A stretch of 16,627 nucleotides of DNA from DAOTVS01 sp034436375 (GTDB taxonomy: Bacteria; Chloroflexota; Anaerolineae; SpSt-313): the NCBI GenBank assembly GCA_034436375.1, contig DAOTVS010000183.1:1-16627 (forward strand). The letters run 5' to 3'. Position 1 is the stretch's first letter. Each line of letters begins with the position of its first letter. The notes beneath the pieces were generated by a model. It was not told the DNA's origin. It saw only the letters and a program-made list of their open reading frames with translations, and made no database searches. Made by a program: the position numbers and the translations under genes. Positions 12,365-16,627 of the stretch are shown here, in pieces.

Positions 12365-14182
12365 ATGAGCACGGAGGCCCCCACTATGTCTATGCCCTAT
12401 GAAGTGAGGAATAAAAAGCTGCTGGCCTGGGTCCGCGAGGCGACCGAATTGTGCCAGCCCGACGCCGTCCATTGGTGCGATGGCTCTCAGGCCGAGTATG
12501 ATCGCTTGATGGCCCAGATGGTGGCCAGCGGCGCCGCTACACCGCTCAAAAAGCGCCCCAACTGCACTCTTTTCCGCTCCGACCCCAGCGACGTGGCGCG
12601 GGTCGAGGCGCGCACATATATCAGCTATCCCAACCAGGATGACGCCGGACCGACCAACAATTGGATCGCTACAGACGAGCTCAAAAAGACCATGCGGGAA
12701 CTGTACAAGGGCTGCATGAAGGGCCGCACTCTGTACGTCATTCCCTTCTCCATGGGGCCGATTGGCTCGCCCATCGCCAAGATTGGGGTCGAGATCACCG
12801 ATAGCCCCTATGTGGTCTGCAACATGCACATCATGACCCGCGTCGGCACCAGGGTGATCGAAGCCCTCGGCGCTGACGGCGAGTTTATCCCTTGCCTGCA
12901 TTCTATCGGCGCCCCGCTCGAGCCCGGGCAGCAGGATGTCGCCTGGCCCTGCGCTCCGATGGAGAAGAAATACATCAGCCATTTTCCCGATGAGAACCTG
13001 ATCTGGTCCTACGGCTCCGGCTATGGCGGCAATGCCCTGCTGGGCAAAAAGTGCCTGGCGCTGCGCATTGCCTCGGCCATGGCCCGGCGCGAGGGCTGGA
13101 TGGCCGAGCATATGCTCATCCTGCGGCTCATCAGCCCGGAGGGCAAGCAGTACCATGTGGCCGCTGCTTTCCCCTCGGCCTGCGGCAAGACCAACCTGGC
13201 CATGATGGTGCCCACTATTGAGGGCTGGAAGTGCGAAACCATCGGCGACGATATCGCCTGGATGAAGATTGGCCCCGATGGCCGCCTCTATGCCATCAAT
13301 CCGGAGGCAGGCTTTTTCGGCGTGGCCCCCGGCACCTCGTACCAGTCCAACGCCATGGCCATGGATACAATTCGTGAGAACACTATCTTTACCAACTGCG
13401 CCCTGACCGATGATGGCGATGTCTGGTGGGAAGGGATGAATGGCGCCCCCGCGCACGCTATCGACTGGAAGGGCCGCGACTGGACCCCGGAGAGCAAAGA
13501 TCCGGCGGCGCACCCCAATGCCCGCTTTACCGCCCCGGCACGGCAGTGCCCTGTCATCTGTCCCGACTGGGAAAAGCCCGAGGGTGTGCCCATCGACATT
13601 TTTATCTTTGGTGGGCGGCGTGCCGGGGTCGTGCCCCTGGTGACCGAGGCCTACAGTTGGGACCACGGCGTCTTTATGGGCGCGACCGCCGCCTCTGAGA
13701 CGACCGCAGCCAACATCGGCGCGGTGGGCAACCTGCGGCGTGACCCCTTTGCCATGACGCCCTTCTGCGGCTATAACATGGCCGACTATTTCCAGCATTG
13801 GCTCAACATGGGCGATCGCCTGGGCAGCAAGGCCCCGCGCATCTTTTACGTGAACTGGTTCCGCAAAACCGGCGACGGCAAGTTCATGTGGCCGGGCTTT
13901 GGCGATAACAGCCGCGTTCTCAAGTGGATGTGCGAGCGCATCGAGGGCAAGGTCGGCGCCAAGGCCACGCCCATTGGTTATGTGCCCTATGAAGGCGATC
14001 TTGATGTGAGCGGCATCGAGCCCAAATACCTGGCCAATGTGCCCGAGCTGCTCAAGGTCGATCCGGCTGCCTGGCAGGACGAGGTGACGGATATCGACAG
14101 GTTCTTCGCCAAGTTTGGCAACCGGCTGCCCGCCCGCCTGCGTAAGCAGCTGGAAGAGATGGCCCAGCGTCTGCAGGCATAA
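12365..14182 (+). CDS. pckG: Phosphoenolpyruvate carboxykinase (GTP)
   Basis: This cytoplasmic enzyme converts oxaloacetate and GTP to phosphoenolpyruvate, CO2 and GDP (EC 4.1.1.32). It starts gluconeogenesis, or works in reverse as an anaplerotic step. The 605-residue chain has the usual length for the GTP class. Visible motifs are HWCDGSQAEYD (36-46), the SMGPIGSP loop (129-136), the PEPCK P-loop FPSACGKTN (269-277), GDDIAWM (294-300) with metal-binding aspartates, FTAPARQCP (388-396) and IFIFGGRRAGVVPL (412-425). All active-site blocks are intact. The ATG at 12365 has AGGA 6 nt upstream. The ATG at 12386 has a stronger GGAGG with an 8-nt gap and would give 598 residues; either could be the true start. 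The gene has its own promoter and a structured leader. Confidence 0.96.
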   Translation: MSTEAPTMSMPYEVRNKKLLAWVREATELCQPDAVHWCDGSQAEYDRLMAQMVASGAATPLKKRPNCTLFRSDPSDVARVEARTYISYPNQDDAGPTNNWIATDELKKTMRELYKGCMKGRTLYVIPFSMGPIGSPIAKIGVEITDSPYVVCNMHIMTRVGTRVIEALGADGEFIPCLHSIGAPLEPGQQDVAWPCAPMEKKYISHFPDENLIWSYGSGYGGNALLGKKCLALRIASAMARREGWMAEHMLILRLISPEGKQYHVAAAFPSACGKTNLAMMVPTIEGWKCETIGDDIAWMKIGPDGRLYAINPEAGFFGVAPGTSYQSNAMAMDTIRENTIFTNCALTDDGDVWWEGMNGAPAHAIDWKGRDWTPESKDPAAHPNARFTAPARQCPVICPDWEKPEGVPIDIFIFGGRRAGVVPLVTEAYSWDHGVFMGATAASETTAANIGAVGNLRRDPFAMTPFCGYNMADYFQHWLNMGDRLGSKAPRIFYVNWFRKTGDGKFMWPGFGDNSRVLKWMCERIEGKVGAKATPIGYVPYEGDLDVSGIEPKYLANVPELLKVDPAAWQDEVTDIDRFFAKFGNRLPARLRKQLEEMAQRLQA

Positions 14183-14195
14183 GCAGCGCCCCTGA

Positions 14196-14250
14196 GCCAG
14201 GCGTGAAAAAGGCTTTCAGGGTCGCCAAGACTTGCTTTTTCACGCCTGGC
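14196..14250. terminator. Perfect 16-bp inverted repeat after pckG
   Basis: GCCAGGCGTGAAAAAG (14196-14211) and CTTTTTCACGCCTGGC (14235-14250) are exact reverse complements around a 23-nt loop, starting 13 nt after the pckG stop codon. The A-run and T-run are inside the stem, and no T-tract follows it, so it is not a textbook terminator, though it is well placed to end the pckG transcript. It could also be a small mobile repeat. Confidence 0.55.
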
Positions 14251-14315
14251 ACGCAACGTGCTGTACCCATGGAAGAAATGCACGGCCTGCGTGCCGCGGC
14301 GGAGGGACGTTGACT

Positions 14316-14723
14316 ATGGCCACAAAGATGAAAGAGGCAGCCAAGCCCAAATCGCGCTATCTGACGGGGTCGCCGGAGCAGGAGAAACAGCTTGCCCAGG
14401 GGGTGGTGGTGGCCAACAAAACGGGGGAGAAGAAGCCCGGCGCTACCTTGCTGACCCGCAACCACGAGGTCATCCGGCACTGGGCTGAGCAGCGTGGCGC
14501 GATTCCCTCGACCGTGCCCGGCACCGAGCATGATGGGCACTTGGGGGTGCTGCGTTTTGATTTCCCCGGCTATGGCGGCCGTTCGCTGGAGCACGTCTCC
14601 TGGCAGGATTGGTTCAAAGCCTTTGACCTGCGCCGGCTGGTCTTTGTCTTCCAGGAGACCAAGCGCGACGGTACACCGAGCAACTTTTTCCGCTTCGACA
14701 GCCCCGAACGAGAAGAGGCGTAG
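14316..14723 (+). CDS. Small conserved protein of unknown function
   Basis: The 135-residue product has a Lys-rich, probably disordered N-terminus (1-45), then a compact conserved part: LLTRNHEVIRHWAEQRGA (45-62), STVPGTEHDGHLGVLRFDFP (65-84), VSWQDWFKAFD (94-104) and LVFVFQE with SNFFRFD (108-128). The same pattern (HExIRxWAExRG, a TVxGTE turn, GxLRxDFPG, SWxxFFxxFD) occurs in short bacterial proteins usually labelled hypothetical, sometimes loosely as 1,4-alpha-glucan branching enzyme. I see no catalytic features of a branching enzyme. The ATG at 14316 is chosen because GGAGGG lies 9 nt upstream; the frame opens earlier, at 14232, within the inverted repeat. The gene converges on osmC. Confidence 0.78.
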   Translation: MATKMKEAAKPKSRYLTGSPEQEKQLAQGVVVANKTGEKKPGATLLTRNHEVIRHWAEQRGAIPSTVPGTEHDGHLGVLRFDFPGYGGRSLEHVSWQDWFKAFDLRRLVFVFQETKRDGTPSNFFRFDSPEREEA

Positions 14724-14725
14724 GG

Positions 14726-14847
14726 GGAGCTGAGGGGAACTGAAGGAACTGGCAGGGCCCCTTGCCGCGCCTCTGCTGAGTGATCACGGGGTTCCTCTCA
14801 GTTCCCAAGAGCTCCTGCAATTCCGTTCGTTTCCTCAGTTTCCCCTC
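14726..14847. repeat. Inverted and repeated GAGGGGAACTGA motif between convergent genes
   Basis: The left arm (14726-14749) and right arm (14791-14815) pair as GGAGCT/AGCTCC, GGGAACTGA/TCAGTTCCC and AGGAAC/GTTCCT, interrupted by one 3-base mismatch and one bulge. The loop holds a second small stem (GGCAGG/CCTTGCC). A third, inverted copy of the core lies at 14831-14847. The block fills the gap between two convergent genes and probably serves as a two-way transcription end. Confidence 0.5.
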
Positions 14848-14856
14848 TTTTCCACA

Positions 14857-15306
14857 TCAGGAAGGCATCGGCATCGTTTCCAGCGCCGCTTCGAGCGTGA
14901 TCTCGACGTTGCCGTGGAGTGCCTTCGACACGGGGCAGCGCTCCTTGGCTGTGCGGGCGATGTCCGTAAAGATGGTGCTCTCCAGGTCCGGCACCTGCCC
15001 CTCGACCTGGAGGTGCGAGCGGGTGATGCGCCAGCCTGCCTCCTCGCGGACGATGCTGACGGTGGCGCGCGTGGTCAGCTTTCTGGGGCGCAGCTTGCGC
15101 TCTGCCAGGGCTTCGGCCAGTGCCATGTTGAAGCAGGTCGCGTGAGCGGCGGCGATCAGTTCTTCGGGGTTGGTGCCGGGGGCATTCTGAAAGCGTGTCG
15201 CAAAGGTCACCAGCGCGTGTTGCAGAGCGCCGCTGGCCGTAGAGACGACCCCTTCCCCTGCCAGCAGATCACCCTCCCATTCGCATATAGCAAACCGGTC
15301 CGGCAT
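14857..15306 (-). CDS. osmC: OsmC-family peroxiredoxin
   Basis: This is a cytoplasmic thiol peroxidase that reduces organic hydroperoxides and protects against oxidative or osmotic stress. The 149 residues align by eye with Escherichia coli OsmC along their length: WEGD (10-13), GTNPEELIAAAHATCFNMAL (44-63) with the peroxidatic Cys58, and RCPVSKAL (123-130) with Cys124. Both cysteines and the glutamate of PEEL are present. The ATG at 15306 follows AGGAGG at 5 nt; the longer frame from 15339 would have only 11 extra acidic residues and no better site. It is divergent from the dehydrogenase gene across a 339-base region with many hairpins. Confidence 0.92.
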   Translation of the reverse strand: MPDRFAICEWEGDLLAGEGVVSTASGALQHALVTFATRFQNAPGTNPEELIAAAHATCFNMALAEALAERKLRPRKLTTRATVSIVREEAGWRITRSHLQVEGQVPDLESTIFTDIARTAKERCPVSKALHGNVEITLEAALETMPMPS

Positions 15307-15371
15307 CTCATCCTCCTCAGGATAGGTTTGGCTGCTCAAAGACTTGGCTGCCCGAGAGGGGCGCCGCCACT

Positions 15372-15484
15372 AGCGCAGGCCGCAGCCTGTCGCGCTGCCA
15401 CGCGGCCAGGGGCCGGCGCGGGCCGCCGGCGCTCCATATCCAGGCCAAAGCTCTGAACGCTGACAGGACTCTCGTGAGAGTCCT
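15372..15484 (-). other. Cluster of hairpins upstream of osmC
   Basis: Three stems occur in a row. AGCGC-AGGC with GCCT-GCGCT spans 15372-15396 with a GTC bulge. GCCGGCG (15412-15418) pairs with CGCCGGC (15424-15430). The perfect palindrome AGGACTCTC-GT-GAGAGTCCT lies at 15465-15484. If osmC starts transcription near 15514 they all lie in its leader; the last could instead be an operator for either divergent gene. Confidence 0.45.
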
Positions 15485-15520
15485 GGGCCACTCAGAATGA
15501 GCAAGGACCGGGCCGCCAGC

Positions 15521-15549
15521 ATTCTAGCATTTTGACAGCAGCCTGGGAA
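15521..15549 (-). promoter_or_regulatory. Possible osmC promoter
   Basis: Minus-strand TAGAAT (15526-15521) with TGC in front is an extended -10. TTCCCA (15549-15544), 17 nt away, is a weak -35 (four of six matches). It overlaps the divergent dehydrogenase promoter and would give osmC a leader of about 208 nt. Confidence 0.35.
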
Positions 15550-15560
15550 TGTGCGATAGT
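15532..15560 (+). promoter_or_regulatory. Promoter of the hydroxyacid dehydrogenase
   Basis: A perfect TTGACA (15532-15537) lies 17 nt from GATAGT (15555-15560), which has TGC in front. The start site would be near 15567, giving a leader of about 79 nt. Confidence 0.72.
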
Positions 15561-15645
15561 GCGCTGCATACCTATTGGCACGAAGCGTCATGCGCCGGCT
15601 ACCAGAGATACCATGGCCGGCAACAGGGCACAAGGAGGAGGAATC

Positions 15646-16548
15646 GTGGATGCGGTGAAACCGACGATCGGCTTTATCGGCCTGGGCATCATGGGGCGGC
15701 CCATGACCCGGAATCTGCTCAAGGCAGGGTACACGCTCCGGGTTTACGATATCGTTCCGGCGGCGATGGAGGAGATTGTGCAGGCGGGGGCGCTGGCGGG
15801 TGCGTCTGCGGCCGATGTGGCGGCGCAGGCCGATGTGGTCATTACCATGTTGCCCGACTCCCCCGATGTAGAGAAGGCCTATCTGGGCCCCCAGGGTGTG
15901 TTGGAGGGCGTGCGGCCGGGCACGGTACTGGTGGATATGAGCACCATTGCGCCCACCATGGCGCAAAAGGTGGCGCAGGCAGCCGCGGCCAAGGGCTGCC
16001 CCATGCTCGATGCCCCGGTGAGCGGCGGCGATGTGGGCGCGCAAAAGGGCACCCTCTCCATTATGGTTGGGGGTGACGAGGAGACCTTTGCTCGCATGGA
16101 GCCGATCTTTGCGCCGATGGGCAAGGCCGTGCTCTGCGGCGAGAGCGGCGCCGGCCAGGTGGTCAAGGCCTGCAATCAGATCCTGGTGGCTGTGACGCTG
16201 GTTGGCATGTCGGAGGCGCTGGTGCTCGGCAGCAAGGCGGGCGTGGACCCGGCTAAGATCGTGCAGGTGCTGAGCGGCGGCCTGGCGCGTTGCGGCGTGC
16301 TCGAGAACCGTGGCAAGCGCGTCACCGAGCGCGATTTTGCCCCCGGCTTTCGCATCCGGCTGCACTACAAGGACCTGAACATTATCCGCGAAGCTGGCCG
16401 CGCCTATGGCGTGCCGTTGCCGGCCTCGGCGCTGGCCCACGAGCTCTTTGGCGCCGCCATGGCTGCCGGCCGCGGCGAATTGGATCATTCCGGGGTGATC
16501 ACCGTCCTGGAGGATTTGGCCAGGACCGAGGTCAAGAAGAAGAGCTAG
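15646..16548 (+). CDS. Beta-hydroxyacid dehydrogenase (tartronate semialdehyde reductase type)
   Basis: This cytoplasmic NAD(P)-dependent oxidoreductase of 300 residues belongs to the 3-hydroxyisobutyrate dehydrogenase family. The N-terminal Rossmann fold begins GFIGLGIMG with GxGxxG at 12-17. DAPVSGG (122-128) and GTLSIMVGG (135-143) form the substrate site. The catalytic lysine is K174 in GQVVKACNQ, and YKDLNI (241-246) follows. The wording of these motifs is closer to 2-hydroxy-3-oxopropionate reductases (GarR/GlxR, glycerate and glyoxylate metabolism) than to valine-pathway enzymes, but the substrate cannot be settled by eye, and succinic semialdehyde reductases share them. The GTG at 15646 is chosen for the strong AAGGAGGAGG just upstream; earlier in-frame codons back to 15532 carry no family similarity. 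It is a single gene with its own promoter. Confidence 0.9.
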   Translation: MDAVKPTIGFIGLGIMGRPMTRNLLKAGYTLRVYDIVPAAMEEIVQAGALAGASAADVAAQADVVITMLPDSPDVEKAYLGPQGVLEGVRPGTVLVDMSTIAPTMAQKVAQAAAAKGCPMLDAPVSGGDVGAQKGTLSIMVGGDEETFARMEPIFAPMGKAVLCGESGAGQVVKACNQILVAVTLVGMSEALVLGSKAGVDPAKIVQVLSGGLARCGVLENRGKRVTERDFAPGFRIRLHYKDLNIIREAGRAYGVPLPASALAHELFGAAMAAGRGELDHSGVITVLEDLARTEVKKKS

Positions 16549-16567
16549 CAGAAACGAGCTTACATAG

Positions 16568-16627
16568 TCTTATTGTAGCAGCATCGTGGCGCTGCCCTGG
16601 CAGCGCCACGATGCTGCTACAATAAGA
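16568..16627. repeat. Perfect 60-base palindrome at the right edge
   Basis: The 29-base arms 16568-16596 and 16599-16627 are exact reverse complements separated only by CT. The right arm stops on the last base of the window, so the repeat may continue. It begins 20 bases after the dehydrogenase stop codon. It has no T-tract of the intrinsic terminator type, though such a stem would block RNA polymerase or protect the 3' end. A foldback mobile repeat or an assembly end effect are alternatives. Confidence 0.85.

Noticed and set aside
12188..13798. 536-codon open frame on the minus strand
   Set aside because: It is antisense to pckG, which is unmistakable; the frame has antisense-like composition.

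Overview
This GC-rich window reads as chromosomal DNA of a free-living bacterium. The best guess is a Chloroflexota (Anaerolineae-like) genome. That guess rests on the Thr/Pro/Ala-rich membrane-anchored protein, the GTP-type PEP carboxykinase, the DUF2294 protein and the general look of the sigma-70 promoters; no rRNA or marker gene fixes it. I see no phage, plasmid, CRISPR or complete insertion sequence.

Layout, left to right. (1) 1-229 holds no recognisable gene. (2) 230-1432 (-) is an RhlE-type DEAD-box RNA helicase with a clean promoter and a leader hairpin that buries its Shine-Dalgarno/start region. (3) 1731-3566 (+) is a membrane sensor histidine kinase, followed by a paired palindromic repeat (3604-3673) and a frameshifted remnant of a second kinase (3683-3959, -). 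(4) 4093-4599 (+) is a small single-span Thr/Pro-rich protein. (5) 7830-4634 (-) is a tightly coupled three-gene operon: UbiA/MenA-like prenyltransferase, radical SAM/SPASM enzyme and polyprenyl diphosphate synthase. Together these could make an isoprenoid tail, attach it to an acceptor and modify the acceptor or product by radical chemistry. This is the best candidate in the window for an undescribed pathway. A small unknown membrane protein (8032-8409, +) is divergent from it. (6) 11217-8434 (-) is a cytoplasmic GH3 beta-glucosidase with an inserted PA14 domain and an extra N-terminal helical module. (7) 11526-11733 holds tRNA-Arg(CCU), its terminator and its promoter, back-to-back with the promoter of a DUF2294 protein (11805-12182, +). 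(8) 12179-14182 (+) is pckG, with a near-consensus promoter and a roughly 150-nt leader ending in a terminator-like hairpin. (9) 14316-14723 (+) is a small conserved protein of unknown function, convergent with an OsmC peroxiredoxin (15306-14857, -). (10) 15646-16548 (+) is a beta-hydroxyacid dehydrogenase (tartronate semialdehyde reductase / 3-hydroxyisobutyrate dehydrogenase type). The window then ends exactly on the last base of a perfect 29-bp-arm palindrome.

The seven best promoter candidates all carry a TGn extension in front of the -10 box. The intergenic regions are rich in hairpins: a likely translational control element before the helicase, a possible attenuator before pckG, and several inverted repeats between convergent genes. 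The metabolic genes (GH3, pckG, hydroxyacid dehydrogenase) fit a heterotroph using plant-type sugars and organic acids. All functional assignments are from motif reading only; no database search was run.
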